Part shown: piece after piece, positions 1-7,461 of the stretch | Layout: every line of letters starts with the position of its first letter | Numbering within the stretch: the stretch's first letter is position 1 | Origin: an uncultured Collinsella sp. | Lineage (GTDB): Bacteria; Actinomycetota; Coriobacteriia; Coriobacteriales; Coriobacteriaceae | Direction: 5' to 3' | Assembly (NCBI GenBank): GCA_958427355.1 | Contig: CAUACA010000028.1 | Location: forward strand, 1-25,090 | Length of the DNA stretch: 25,090 nucleotides | Program-made: the position numbers and the translations under genes | Notes under the pieces: generated by a model | The model's database searches: none | Told to the model about the DNA's origin: nothing | What the model saw: only the letters and a program-made list of their open reading frames with translations

Positions 1-138
1 TCTTTCATGCAGCAGGGGCTCTCAATGTTTTTATGTCCTGCTCATATCGTCTCTGTCGGCAGTTTGGGACGGTCCTTAGAGCTGCAGCGCGCCATGAGCG
101 ACGAGGCGAAGCGGATCATCCTGTCTTTTGAGTTCTAA
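1..138 (+). CDS. C-terminal end of an unidentified protein (5' part outside window)
   Basis: Frame 1 is open from the first base to a TAA at 136-138 and gives about 45 residues ending in DEAKRIILSFEF. Codons in the last third (for example ctg cag cgc gcc, gac gag gcg aag) are typical of the GC-rich genes nearby. I therefore read it as the tail of a real gene whose start lies left of the window, not as chance. I cannot assign a family from this fragment. No terminator hairpin with a T-run is visible just after the stop. Confidence 0.5.
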   Translation, partial: SFMQQGLSMFLCPAHIVSVGSLGRSLELQRAMSDEAKRIILSFEF

Positions 139-177
139 GCATAAGCCCCTGTCTCTGAGCAATGACCGGTTCGCATT

Positions 178-216
178 TGTGCGTATTTGCGTGCGTGGGA
201 TTGCGTGAATATGCGT
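178..216 (+). promoter_or_regulatory. Cluster of five TGCGT motifs upstream of the oxidoreductase gene
   Basis: TGCGT occurs at 180-184, 188-192, 192-196, 202-206 and 212-216. An inverted copy, ACGCA, lies at 264-268 next to an imperfect palindrome. The segment from about 176 can also pair imperfectly with about 264-281. Dense same-strand repeats between two genes suggest a regulator-binding region, and the DeoR-family gene downstream is the obvious candidate binder. No convincing -35/-10 pair could be fixed here, so promoter placement is open. Confidence 0.3.
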
Positions 217-274
217 ATAGAAGAGCCGTTTACGGGGCAAAAATGACCGTTTAGCGGTGAGATACGCAAAAACG

Positions 275-298
275 CGCACACACACGCGTGTTTGTGCG
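275..298. repeat. 24-bp imperfect palindrome in the leader of the oxidoreductase operon
   Basis: The arms CGCACACACACG (275-286) and CGTGTTTGTGCG (287-298) are complementary except for one position and have no loop. It lies about 50 bp before the start codon at 350, where it could be an operator. The rest of 139-346 holds the TGCGT cluster and no gene I can support. Confidence 0.4.
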
Positions 299-349
299 AA
301 TATAGAGCTGTCCGAAATGCAAGACGTTCTATGACACAGGAGGCACATG

Positions 350-1429
350 ATGGCAGATTCCAAGCAGGCTCCACTCGACGCCGCGGCAGCCGCCAAAGCA
401 GCATTCGCTTTGGTCCAGGATAAGCCGTTCCCCGAGGACATCTTTACGGCTCCCGAGCTCCGTTGGGCTGTGATCGGTTGCGGCGTTATTGCCAACCAGA
501 TGGCCCAATCTCTCGCTCTTGCCGGCCGCAAGCTTACGGGTGTCGCCAACCGCACGCTGTCCAAGGCTCAAGCTTTTGCTGAGCAGTATGGCATCGAGAA
601 GGTCTATGACACGGTCGAGGACCTCTACGCCGATCCGAACATTGATGCAGTCTATATCACCACGCCGCACAACACTCACATCACCTACCTGCGAGCCGCT
701 CTGGCAGCTGGTAAGCACGTGCTCTGCGAGAAGGCCATTACCCTCAATTCCGCTGAGCTTGATGAGGCCTGCGCCATTGCCGACAAGCACAACGTGGTCC
801 TTATGGACGCCACCACGGTGCTCCACATGCCTTTGTATCAGGAGCTGCGTCGTCGCATGGATGTCGGTGAGTTCGGCCGCATGAATCTCGCTCAGCTCAA
901 CTTTGGCAGCTACAAGGAGTACGGCGATCTGACCAATCGCTTCTACAACCGCAACCTTGCTGGCGGTGCCATGCTCGATATTGGCGTGTATGCCCTGTCC
1001 GTCATGCGTCTCTTTATGGCCAGCCAGCCCGCTGAGGTCGTTTCACTGGGCAACACCTGTGAGACCGGTGTTGACGTTGCGGGCGGCATCGTCTGCCGTA
1101 ATGCCGAACAGCAGCTGGGCGTGGTGAGCCTCACGCTCCACTCCAAGCAGCCCAAGCGCTCGGTCATTAGCTTCGACAAGTGTTATATCGAGGTCAACGA
1201 ATATCCGCGTGCCGATCACGCGACCATCGTGTGGACTGCCGACGGCCACCGCGAGGAGGTCCACGCTGGCACCGAGGCCTACGCACTGTGCTACGAGATG
1301 GCCGATCTTGAGAAGGCCGTTGCCGGCGACGACTCCAAGCGCGAGCTGCTGGATTATGCTTCTGATGTTATGGAGCTTATGACCAAGCTTCGCGCCGACT
1401 GGGGAGTCGTGTACCCCGAGGAGGAGTAA
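350..1429 (+). CDS. Gfo/Idh/MocA-family NAD(P)-dependent oxidoreductase
   Basis: The 359-residue protein has a Rossmann fold with the dinucleotide motif GCGVIA at residues 43-48. It also has the family's second signature, HVLCEKA, around residue 127, where EKA replaces the more usual EKP. These proteins are cytoplasmic sugar or polyol dehydrogenases or related enzymes, and the substrate cannot be read from sequence. Two ATGs stand in tandem at 347 and 350. The AGGAGG at 338-343 is only 3 bases from the first but 6 from the second, so I chose 350. About 37 residues, Ala-rich and then charged, precede the Rossmann strand, which is longer than usual for this family. The stop is 3 bases before the next gene, so the two form an operon with the DeoR-type regulator, as is common for sugar catabolism enzymes. 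Confidence 0.9.
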   Translation: MADSKQAPLDAAAAAKAAFALVQDKPFPEDIFTAPELRWAVIGCGVIANQMAQSLALAGRKLTGVANRTLSKAQAFAEQYGIEKVYDTVEDLYADPNIDAVYITTPHNTHITYLRAALAAGKHVLCEKAITLNSAELDEACAIADKHNVVLMDATTVLHMPLYQELRRRMDVGEFGRMNLAQLNFGSYKEYGDLTNRFYNRNLAGGAMLDIGVYALSVMRLFMASQPAEVVSLGNTCETGVDVAGGIVCRNAEQQLGVVSLTLHSKQPKRSVISFDKCYIEVNEYPRADHATIVWTADGHREEVHAGTEAYALCYEMADLEKAVAGDDSKRELLDYASDVMELMTKLRADWGVVYPEEE

Positions 1430-1432
1430 GCG

Positions 1433-2179
1433 ATGCTTGCGGAAGATAGGCTCAACGCGATTGTATCGATGGTGCAGCAGGCCGGCTCGGTTACCGTTCC
1501 GGAGCTTGCTGAGGCCCTGGGCGTGACGGCGTCTACCATTCGGCGCGATCTGCAGACGCTCGACCGAGCGCATCGCATCGCCAAGGTCCACGGTGGGGCG
1601 ACGAGTCTTGAGCGCGCGCACGTGACGCGCGACCTAACGCTTAATGAGCGCAGCGACCTCCATAACGATGACAAGGAGCGCATCTGCGCCCGTGCTGCGG
1701 CCCTGGTGGAGCCCGATAGCTTTGTGTATATCGATTCGGGCTCCACGACGCTCAAGCTCATCGAGCATCTTCCGCATCTCGACGGCGTCACCTATGTGAC
1801 CGATTCTGTGCTCCATGCTCAGCATCTTGCCCTGCACGGTATGCGCACCGTGGTGCTGGGCGGCGAACTCAAGCCCGAGACCGAGGCGCTCGTTGGCCCC
1901 GATGCTTTGGCAACCCTGGACCGCTATAACTTCAACTGCGGCTTTTGGGGCTCCAATGGCATCGCCGCCGAGCAAGGTCTCACCACACCGGATATCGAGG
2001 AAGCACAGGTCAAGCGTATCTCGATGCGCCATACCGCTAAACGCTTCGTAATCTCGGACGCCAGCAAATTTGGCATGGTGGCGCCCGTCAAGTTTGCGGA
2101 CTTCCGCGACGCAACGATCATCACTACGGGCGAGGTGCCCGCCAAGTACCAGTCGATGGACAACGTCATCACGGTCTAG
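1433..2179 (+). CDS. DeoR/GlpR-family transcriptional regulator
   Basis: The 248-residue length is normal for the family. The N-terminal winged helix-turn-helix covers residues 1-57, with the recognition helix near STIRRDLQTLD (33-43) and the typical KVHGGA that follows. The C-terminal DeoRC sensor domain carries the phosphosugar-binding signature YIDSGSTT, then VLGGELKPETEALVGP and SDASKFG. Members bind phosphorylated sugars and usually repress neighbouring catabolic genes. The Shine-Dalgarno GAGGAGGAG lies inside the last codons of the upstream oxidoreductase gene and the ATG follows its stop by 3 bases, so translation is likely coupled. Its target is probably its own operon; the effector is unknown. 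Confidence 0.93.
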   Translation: MLAEDRLNAIVSMVQQAGSVTVPELAEALGVTASTIRRDLQTLDRAHRIAKVHGGATSLERAHVTRDLTLNERSDLHNDDKERICARAAALVEPDSFVYIDSGSTTLKLIEHLPHLDGVTYVTDSVLHAQHLALHGMRTVVLGGELKPETEALVGPDALATLDRYNFNCGFWGSNGIAAEQGLTTPDIEEAQVKRISMRHTAKRFVISDASKFGMVAPVKFADFRDATIITTGEVPAKYQSMDNVITV

Positions 2180-2196
2180 CGATGGGACAAGGCCAA

Positions 2197-2233
2197 AACC
2201 ACCACAAAGGTGCCTGTCCCCATTGTGGTGGTT
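2197..2233. repeat. Perfect 11-bp inverted repeat with a CCTGTCCC-containing loop
   Basis: AACCACCACAA (2197-2207) pairs perfectly with TTGTGGTGGTT (2223-2233) around a 15-base loop containing CCTGTCCC. No T-run follows, so it does not look like a standard terminator. The same CCTGTCCC word is in the loop of the hairpin at 2585-2625, which suggests a shared dispersed hairpin type. Confidence 0.5.
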
Positions 2234-2265
2234 AGCAACGAAAACCGATTAGTTTTCTCAATAGA

Positions 2266-2300
2266 AAAGCGGCAACGTCCATCACGGGCGTTGCCGCTTT
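2266..2300 (+). terminator. Intrinsic terminator of the oxidoreductase/DeoR operon
   Basis: A 12-bp perfect stem, AAAGCGGCAACG (2266-2277) with CGTTGCCGCTTT (2289-2300), has an 11-base loop and ends in TTT then CGTTG. The T-run is short, so termination may be partial. It lies 87 bases after the regulator's stop codon. Confidence 0.6.
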
Positions 2301-2317
2301 CGTTGTCTGCCGGTTTG

Positions 2318-2533
2318 TCTAAGTCTGTAACAACTGGACCGTCAAAAGTGGGATAGATGTTACAGATTGAGATTCTTCCGAACCGCGCCGTCCCTTTGTC
2401 TCGATCTGTAACATCTGGGACCGATTTTGCCGAGTTATTGTTACAGATTGAGATTTTCCCTTAAGGGGGATTCGAATGTCTCGATCTGTAACAGATAGAC
2501 CGGAAAATGGGTTCTAACTGTTACAGATCGAGA
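2318..2533. repeat. Array of six 15-bp repeats in alternating orientation, 40-bp period
   Basis: The motif TCTCGATCTGTAACA and its reverse complement alternate strictly. Forward-type arms start at 2318 (degenerate: TCTAAGTCTGTAACA), 2399 and 2479. Reverse-type arms (TGTTACAGATYGAGA) start at 2358, 2439 and 2519. Start-to-start steps are 40, 41, 40, 40 and 40 bp. Spacers of 25-26 bp are related within each class: three carry GACCG near the start. Neighbouring arms can fold into hairpins in either phase. The block has no gene and fills the gap between converging operons. Confidence 0.85.
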
Positions 2534-2584
2534 CGTTTTGGGACCGCGGCTGAGCCATCGTGACGGCTTGACGTTTGCCCAGAT

Positions 2585-2625
2585 AAAACCTGCCAAAATA
2601 AACCTGTCCCTTTTTGGCAGGTTTT
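2585..2625 (-). terminator. Terminator hairpin overlapping the stop codon of the pseudouridine synthase gene
   Basis: A perfect 14-bp stem, AAAACCTGCCAAAA (2585-2598) with TTTTGGCAGGTTTT (2612-2625), has a 13-base loop containing CCTGTCCC. Read leftward it ends in a T-run (TTTTAT) and overlaps the TAA of the leftward gene at 2624-2626. Both ends are A/T-rich, so it could act in both directions. Confidence 0.7.
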
Positions 2626-3283
2626 AGGGCTCCCAGGGGCAGGGGGCTTCGATGTGGATGTGCTCGCCGGTAACGGGATGCGTAAAGGACACGCTGTGGG
2701 CATGGAGCATGAGGCCGCAAGGACGCGGCGTGCCGTACAGGTCGTCGCCGACCAGGGGGTGATGCTCGCTGGCCAGATGCACGCGGATTTGATGCTTACG
2801 GCCGGTGAGCAGCTCGACATCGATATACGAGCGCGTGGGCAGGCCACGACGGCTCTTAAGACGCTTGAGCACCTTCACGCGCGTTTGAGACGGCTTGCCG
2901 CTGGCACCGACGCGCATCTTGCGGCTGTCGTGGCGGTCGCGGGCGATGGGCTTGTCGATGAGCTTCTCGTTCCAGTCGATCTTGCCCTCGGCGAGCGCCA
3001 GGTAGTGCTTTTCGAAAGCGTGGTCGATGACCATCTGGTCAAAGGCGGGCTGCGTCTGCTTGTCGAGCGAGAACAACACCACGCCGGTGGTGTCGCGGTC
3101 CAGGCGGTTGAGCGGCTGCATGTCGGTCGCGGCAAAGCCGTCGCCCATCGCCAGCAGCAGGTCGCTGGCGTAGTCGGTGAGCGTGCGCTCGCCGGTGCCG
3201 TCACCGTGTACGATCATGCCGGCGGGTTTGTCGATGGCCATGAGCCAGGCGTCGCAGTAGAGGACTTGAGGTTCTTCGTTCAC
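2624..3283 (-). CDS. RluA-family pseudouridine synthase
   Basis: This 219-residue protein carries the catalytic motif LNRLDRDTTG with the presumed nucleophile Asp62. It also has the family's later motifs GRKHQIRVHL and HPLVGDDLYG. It converts a uridine in rRNA or tRNA to pseudouridine; the target cannot be told from sequence. There is no N-terminal S4 RNA-binding domain, so it is the short type, like E. coli RluA/TruC, rather than RluC/D. The start is GTG at 3283, with AAAGG seven bases upstream. It lies 15 bases behind the stop of the U32 gene, so the two are probably co-transcribed. A terminator hairpin overlaps its stop codon. Confidence 0.9.
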   Translation of the reverse strand: MNEEPQVLYCDAWLMAIDKPAGMIVHGDGTGERTLTDYASDLLLAMGDGFAATDMQPLNRLDRDTTGVVLFSLDKQTQPAFDQMVIDHAFEKHYLALAEGKIDWNEKLIDKPIARDRHDSRKMRVGASGKPSQTRVKVLKRLKSRRGLPTRSYIDVELLTGRKHQIRVHLASEHHPLVGDDLYGTPRPCGLMLHAHSVSFTHPVTGEHIHIEAPCPWEP

Positions 3284-3298
3284 GTGTAAGCCTTTCGG

Positions 3299-5791
3299 TT
3301 AGCTGATTCCCACAAACATGCAGCCCGAGGTCGCCCCGCGTAGGCGGGCGGCGGGCTTGCGGCCGGCCTGCGCTGCTTCGACGGCACGACGGACGCGGGC
3401 GACGGCACGGCCCACCTCATCCGTCTCGAGCAGCGTTCCGTCCACCATGAGACGACGCACACCGGCATCGAGCAGCTGAGGAACCTGCGGCGTGAGGTCG
3501 ATGGGGTAGGCGTCGTACAGGCGAGAGCGGCCGTGGATATCGGTGCGGACGGGCATGACCTTTCCATCGATATTCTTGAGCGAGAGCTTGCGGGCACGCA
3601 GGCGGCAGTTGGCACAATCGTGGATGCAGCCGTTGGCAACCTGCAGAATGCAATGCTCGCTTGTCATGACGCGCGGACGGCCGAAAACGGTGATGCCCAG
3701 AGCCGCGGGCGCGGCGGCGCCGAGCGAGACAATCTCGTCGAGCGTGATCTCGGGCGAGAGCCAAAACGCACCGGCTCCGCGCTTGGCAAGCGCCTCCATA
3801 CAGGGCGTGTTGTGCACCGGCAGGCAAGAGCGGACCTCCGCCGTGGCGCCGGCATGCACGGCTACGGCGAGCTCGGAGATATTGCCGACGGCGACGGTGG
3901 CTCCGGCATTAATCCAGGGATCGACGCGCTCGTGGTCGACGGCGCGGCAGACCTCGTCGAGTACGGGTATGATGCCCTGCTCAAATGCATCGGCAGGGGA
4001 GAGTCCGACAGCCTCGAGCGCATCGGTGGTCATGTAGATGCGCGTGGCGCCCTCGGCACGAGCTGCCTCGGCGGCTTCGAGCGTGGTGACGGCGGCGCAG
4101 ATCTGCGGCTCATCGCGGTAATGCTCGGGCATGGCGCGCGTACATTTGTCGAGCCCCGGAATCTCGAGCGTTTTCGCACGCTCCTCATACGGTGCCAGAA
4201 TGGCCTCCTCCAGCGCCTTGCAGGCGGCAGCGCGCACCTTGTGCACGGCGGAGAAGCCCATGCCGCAGCCCTCATCGAGCGCCACATCAAAGCTCGCTGC
4301 CTCAAAGGGCGAGGAACCCATGCGGCCGACGTGCTCCACCAGGTCGGATGCCTCGACCGCGCGGGTCTTGGCGGCCTCGACGGTGAAGCCCGTGGCGGTG
4401 GCGGTGAGCGCGGGGTCGTCGCAGCAGGTGAGCGTAACGGTAAACGGCTCGCCCAGACGCGCCACGACGGACACATCTACGGCGCGGCGGCGCAGCACAT
4501 CGCGCTTGAGCGCGGCGCCGGCGGCGTCAATGGCACGCTGACTGCGAATCACGCGGACGCGGCAGCCCTCGGGCATGCTGCGGGGCACGCGACACTCGAT
4601 GATGTCGCCCACGGCGGCATCATCGGCGGCAATGGTGGTCAGGAACTGGTCGAACTCGTTATCGTGGCGAAGCTCCAGCAGGTCGCCCTTGCCCACGGGC
4701 TCAAACAGCTCAATGCGGGCGATGGCGGCACGGCGACGGCGGTCGTCGGGCTTGAGGCCGCGCACATCGCGGTTGGCCGGGCGGCTGCCCAGCACCGTGC
4801 CCACGATCTGGCCGCGGTTGTTGGAACGCTCATAGCTCATCATCTCGTCGCCCGAGGTGCCGTCCTGATAAGCGTGCGTAAAGTCGCGGTTGAAGCAGCG
4901 CTTGAGCTGGCGCTGGCGGGCAGCTTCCTCGTCCTTGGTAACGGTGGCTCCGGATAGCATGTCGTCAATTTCGTGACGATACACATCAACGATGGAGTAC
5001 ACGTAATCGGGCGCCTTCATGCGGCCCTCGAGCTTGAGCGATGCGGCGCCGGCGTCATACAGACGGCGAACAAGCTGTGAGGTGTTGGTGTCACGCGGGC
5101 ATAGCGCACGCTCGCGACCGGCAGGGGAGAGCGCGCGACCGTTCTCGTCGATCAGCTCGTAAGGCAGGCGACAGGGCTGGGCGCACATGCCACGGTTGGC
5201 CGATCGTCCCGCCATGGCAAAGCTCGAAAGCAGGCACAGGCCCGAGTAGCAAAAGCAGATGGCGCCATGGCTAAAGACCTCAAGGTCCACATCGGGCGCG
5301 GCATCGTGAATGGCGGCAATCTCGTCGATGGAAAGCTCGCGCGAGAGGGTCACGCGGTCGGCGCCCTGCTCGCGGCACCAAAGGGTTCCGCGGTCGTCAT
5401 GGATGTTCGCCTGGGTCGAGATATGTGTCTCGATGCCGGGCATCGTGCGCTTGACCTCAAAGAACAGACCCCAGTCCTGGATGATGAAGGCGTCGGCGCC
5501 CAGCGTGGAGCAGCGATGGATGAGTTGCAGCGCTTCGCCCATCTCGGACTGCTTGATGACGATGTTGACCGTGACGTAGACGCGCGACCCGGCTAGATGT
5601 GCGGCGCGGCAGGCTTGCTCAAAGGCCTCGTCGGTAAAGTTGGTGGCCTTGCGGCGGGCGTTGAAGCTGCCCATGCCGCAGTAGATGGCGTCTGCCCCGG
5701 CGGCGAGTGCGGCGGCAAAGGGCTCGGGTCCTCCGGCGGGCGCCAAAAGCTCGGGTCTGCGGTTGGTGGTTCGACTGGCGGTTGCGGTCAT
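3299..5791 (-). CDS. U32-family peptidase-like protein (RlhA/YhbU type)
   Basis: The 830-residue protein starts with the U32 opening ELLAPAGGPEPF near residue 14. It carries the U32 signature EVFSHGAICFCYSGLCLLSS around residues 170-190, followed by GRSANRGMCAQPCRLPY. A DUF3656-like middle part follows, then a second U32-like half with the Cys-rich stretch CIHDCANCRLR near residue 745. Family members include collagenase-like proteases and RlhA, which hydroxylates a cytidine of 23S rRNA. Given its pairing with a pseudouridine synthase, an rRNA-modification role is a reasonable inference. It is longer than E. coli RlhA (about 650). The ATG at 5791 is preceded by AAAGG at 6 bases. Confidence 0.88.
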   Translation of the reverse strand: MTATASRTTNRRPELLAPAGGPEPFAAALAAGADAIYCGMGSFNARRKATNFTDEAFEQACRAAHLAGSRVYVTVNIVIKQSEMGEALQLIHRCSTLGADAFIIQDWGLFFEVKRTMPGIETHISTQANIHDDRGTLWCREQGADRVTLSRELSIDEIAAIHDAAPDVDLEVFSHGAICFCYSGLCLLSSFAMAGRSANRGMCAQPCRLPYELIDENGRALSPAGRERALCPRDTNTSQLVRRLYDAGAASLKLEGRMKAPDYVYSIVDVYRHEIDDMLSGATVTKDEEAARQRQLKRCFNRDFTHAYQDGTSGDEMMSYERSNNRGQIVGTVLGSRPANRDVRGLKPDDRRRRAAIARIELFEPVGKGDLLELRHDNEFDQFLTTIAADDAAVGDIIECRVPRSMPEGCRVRVIRSQRAIDAAGAALKRDVLRRRAVDVSVVARLGEPFTVTLTCCDDPALTATATGFTVEAAKTRAVEASDLVEHVGRMGSSPFEAASFDVALDEGCGMGFSAVHKVRAAACKALEEAILAPYEERAKTLEIPGLDKCTRAMPEHYRDEPQICAAVTTLEAAEAARAEGATRIYMTTDALEAVGLSPADAFEQGIIPVLDEVCRAVDHERVDPWINAGATVAVGNISELAVAVHAGATAEVRSCLPVHNTPCMEALAKRGAGAFWLSPEITLDEIVSLGAAAPAALGITVFGRPRVMTSEHCILQVANGCIHDCANCRLRARKLSLKNIDGKVMPVRTDIHGRSRLYDAYPIDLTPQVPQLLDAGVRRLMVDGTLLETDEVGRAVARVRRAVEAAQAGRKPAARLRGATSGCMFVGIS

Positions 5792-5823
5792 ATCCTGCCT
5801 TTCAAAATGCTCAGATACTCAAA

Positions 5824-5829
5824 AGTATA
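5824..5829 (-). promoter_or_regulatory. Candidate -10 element of the U32/pseudouridine synthase operon
   Basis: Read leftward, 5829-5824 gives TATACT, 33 bases before the start codon. No good -35 hexamer is found at 16-18 bases upstream, so only the -10 is proposed. Confidence 0.35.
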
Positions 5830-5897
5830 GTGGTGCTGTTGCGGCGGACGAGCCCTGTGGCCCAAGCAGGATAAAGTCTTCAGCAGCCCTTGCAGCA

Positions 5898-5969
5898 AAA
5901 ATGATCCGCTTCCCTCTGTCCCCTATGGATCGCCTGATCCGATGGGGACGGAGGGAAACGGATCATTTT
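5898..5969. repeat. Long hairpin repeat (27-bp arms) of the AAAATGATCCG type
   Basis: The left arm at 5898-5924 begins AAAATGATCCGCTTCCCTC. The right arm at 5943-5969 ends GGAAACGGATCATTTT. They pair over about 27 positions with a few G-U-type differences and an 18-base loop. A separate half copy of the right arm, inverted, lies at 6631-6658. The rest of 5830-6051 shows no gene. Confidence 0.65.
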
Positions 5970-6051
5970 GAGCTTCACTGTCCGGTCGTGCCGTTCAGCG
6001 GCCGACAGGCACCGTTGGGCGATAAAATATTCTCGCAACGTGATAATAATC

Positions 6052-6080
6052 TTGCATCGCGCGGAAACCTTGAGTACTAT
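6052..6080 (+). promoter_or_regulatory. Candidate sigma-70-type promoter of ridA
   Basis: TTGCAT (6052-6057) and TACTAT (6075-6080) are separated by 17 bases, about 90 bases before the ridA start codon. The match to consensus is moderate, mainly in the spacing and the -10. Confidence 0.35.
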
Positions 6081-6169
6081 CCCAAATCAAGCGCGGTGTT
6101 CAGACCGAATTGTGCCTCCCGGTGTGAACGCCGCGCTCACGCTCTCTATCTGATCGTAAGGAGAAAAAC

Positions 6170-6547
6170 ATGAGCAAGACCGTCGTGTCTTCCGATAACG
6201 CACCTGCAGCCATCGGCCCGTATTCCCCCGGCATCCAGACCGGCAACATGGTGTTCCTGTCCGGCCAGCTGGGCATCGACCCCGCAACCGGCAAGATGCC
6301 CGAGGGCGTCGAGGCCCAGGCTAAGCAGTCCCTTGCTAACGTCGAGGCTCTGCTGACCGCTGCCGGCGCCACCTTTGCCGATGTCGTTAAGACCACGGTC
6401 TATCTGGCCGACATTGCCGACTTCGCTGCCGTGAACGAGATCTACGCCTCCAAGTTCGAGGCTCCGTTCCCCGCGCGCAGTGCTTTCCAGGTTGCCGCTC
6501 TTCCGGCCGGCGGTCTGGTCGAGATCGAGGTCGTCGCCGCTCTCTAA
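6170..6547 (+). CDS. ridA: RidA-family reactive intermediate deaminase (2-iminobutanoate/2-iminopropanoate deaminase)
   Basis: The length of 125 residues is typical of RidA/TdcF. Visible family features are the opening AIGPYSPGIQ, GQLGIDPATGKM, and the C-terminal FPARSAFQVAALPAGGLVEIE, which contains the substrate-carboxylate-binding Arg and the late Glu. RidA is a small cytoplasmic trimer that hydrolyses reactive enamine/imine products of PLP enzymes such as threonine or serine dehydratase. AAGGAG at 6158-6163 is spaced 6 bases from the ATG. It is a single-gene unit with its own terminator, next to the leftward YheO-type regulator. The same neighbourhood (ridA, YheO-type regulator) is familiar from amino-acid catabolic clusters. 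Confidence 0.93.
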   Translation: MSKTVVSSDNAPAAIGPYSPGIQTGNMVFLSGQLGIDPATGKMPEGVEAQAKQSLANVEALLTAAGATFADVVKTTVYLADIADFAAVNEIYASKFEAPFPARSAFQVAALPAGGLVEIEVVAAL

Positions 6548-6577
6548 GGTGTTGGCAACAACTAAACATGACATGCA

Positions 6578-6615
6578 AAAAGACCCTGCAGTGCGTGTGA
6601 ACTGCAGGGTCTTTT
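6578..6615 (+). terminator. Intrinsic terminator of ridA
   Basis: A perfect 15-bp stem, AAAAGACCCTGCAGT (6578-6592) with ACTGCAGGGTCTTTT (6601-6615), has an 8-base loop, 31 bases after the ridA stop. The A-run/T-run ends would let it serve both directions. Confidence 0.85.
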
Positions 6616-6630
6616 GTCAAGCGATGCGAC

Positions 6631-6658
6631 AAAAATGATCCGTTTTCCTCCGTCCCCA
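6631..6658. repeat. Solo arm of the AAAATGATCCG hairpin repeat
   Basis: AAAAATGATCCGTTTTCC followed by CTCCGTCCCC is nearly the reverse complement of the right arm at 5943-5969. No partner arm lies nearby, so this is half of the element. It sits between the ridA terminator and the stop of the convergent YheO-type gene. Confidence 0.55.
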
Positions 6659-6671
6659 AGGAGTCAGCGGG

Positions 6672-7328
6672 TTAGCCTTCCTTGCGGACTTTTTGCAGGT
6701 AGCGGTAGACGCTGGGCTCCGAGATGCCCAGCGCGGTGGCGGCGCAGGCTACGGCGCCCTTGAGCATGAACACTCCGTTGCCGTTGAGGTGGCGAATGAC
6801 GTCCACGCGGTCGCTTTGACCAAGCGACGTCACATCCAGCCCGCGAGCGCTCAGCAGCTCGGAAATACTGCGGTCGATGAGCTCCTGCGTGGACTCCGAA
6901 AGGCTTTCGACCTCGATGGGGGAGGGCTCGGTGCGTGCGGGAGCGGCGTCAAAGCAGGCCATAAGCTGCTGGGCCATGGCACTGATGTTGCGCACGGCCG
7001 AAAGATCGGTGTTGACGCAGAGCATGCCGACGATCTCATCATTCTCGCGGATAAAGTACGTCGCTGACTCCAACGTCTTGCCGCCGGCACCGCGCCCCTC
7101 GTAGCCCGTAATAAACGGCAGGTCGCGATACTTGGCGTCGTGCATGATCTTGAGTGCCAGATCGGTGGCGGGACCGCCGACCTTGCGGCCGCTCACGATG
7201 CCGTTGCGAATATCGACGATGGCGTGGTCGGGATCCGAAAAATCGTGCAGCACGATTTCGCTGTTTTTGCCGAGTATCTGCTCCAGAAAATCGACCATCG
7301 GCAAAAAGCGACGTACGGTCTCGTTCAC
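6672..7328 (-). CDS. YheO/DauR-type PAS and helix-turn-helix transcriptional regulator
   Basis: The 218-residue protein has an N-terminal YheO-like PAS domain (residues about 5-115, with LGKNSEIVLHDFSDPDHAIVD and VGMLCVNTDLSAV). A C-terminal helix-turn-helix ends in TALGISEPSVYRYLQKVRK. This order is that of YheO and of DauR, the D-arginine utilisation repressor. I chose the GTG at 7328, which has AAAGGAG six bases upstream and gives the normal family length. The reading frame extends 47 codons further upstream, but without a good ribosome-binding site. It is divergent from the purine transport and catabolism genes, so it may regulate them. The ligand is unknown. Confidence 0.85.
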   Translation of the reverse strand: MNETVRRFLPMVDFLEQILGKNSEIVLHDFSDPDHAIVDIRNGIVSGRKVGGPATDLALKIMHDAKYRDLPFITGYEGRGAGGKTLESATYFIRENDEIVGMLCVNTDLSAVRNISAMAQQLMACFDAAPARTEPSPIEVESLSESTQELIDRSISELLSARGLDVTSLGQSDRVDVIRHLNGNGVFMLKGAVACAATALGISEPSVYRYLQKVRKEG

Positions 7329-7461
7329 GGGCAACTCCTTTGGGTGAAATCGGAAATGTTCATAACAATTTTTTCTCATGGTAACACGCTGCCCATCATC
7401 TCGTATATCCGCAGGTACATTGCGTAATGCAGACGAACGGTAGGAATTTAGCGGTAAACGG

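Noticed and set aside
76..826. Leftward open frames opposite the start of the oxidoreductase gene
   Set aside because: They overlap the clear Rossmann-fold coding region and have no homology signal.
2318..2533. CRISPR array with 25-bp spacers
   Set aside because: The repeats are inverted alternately, are 15 bp long, and spacers resemble each other in alternation. There is no leader and no cas gene.
3533..4957. Rightward 474-codon open frame opposite the U32 gene
   Set aside because: The composition is repetitive Gly/Ala/Arg and the opposite strand carries clear U32 motifs.
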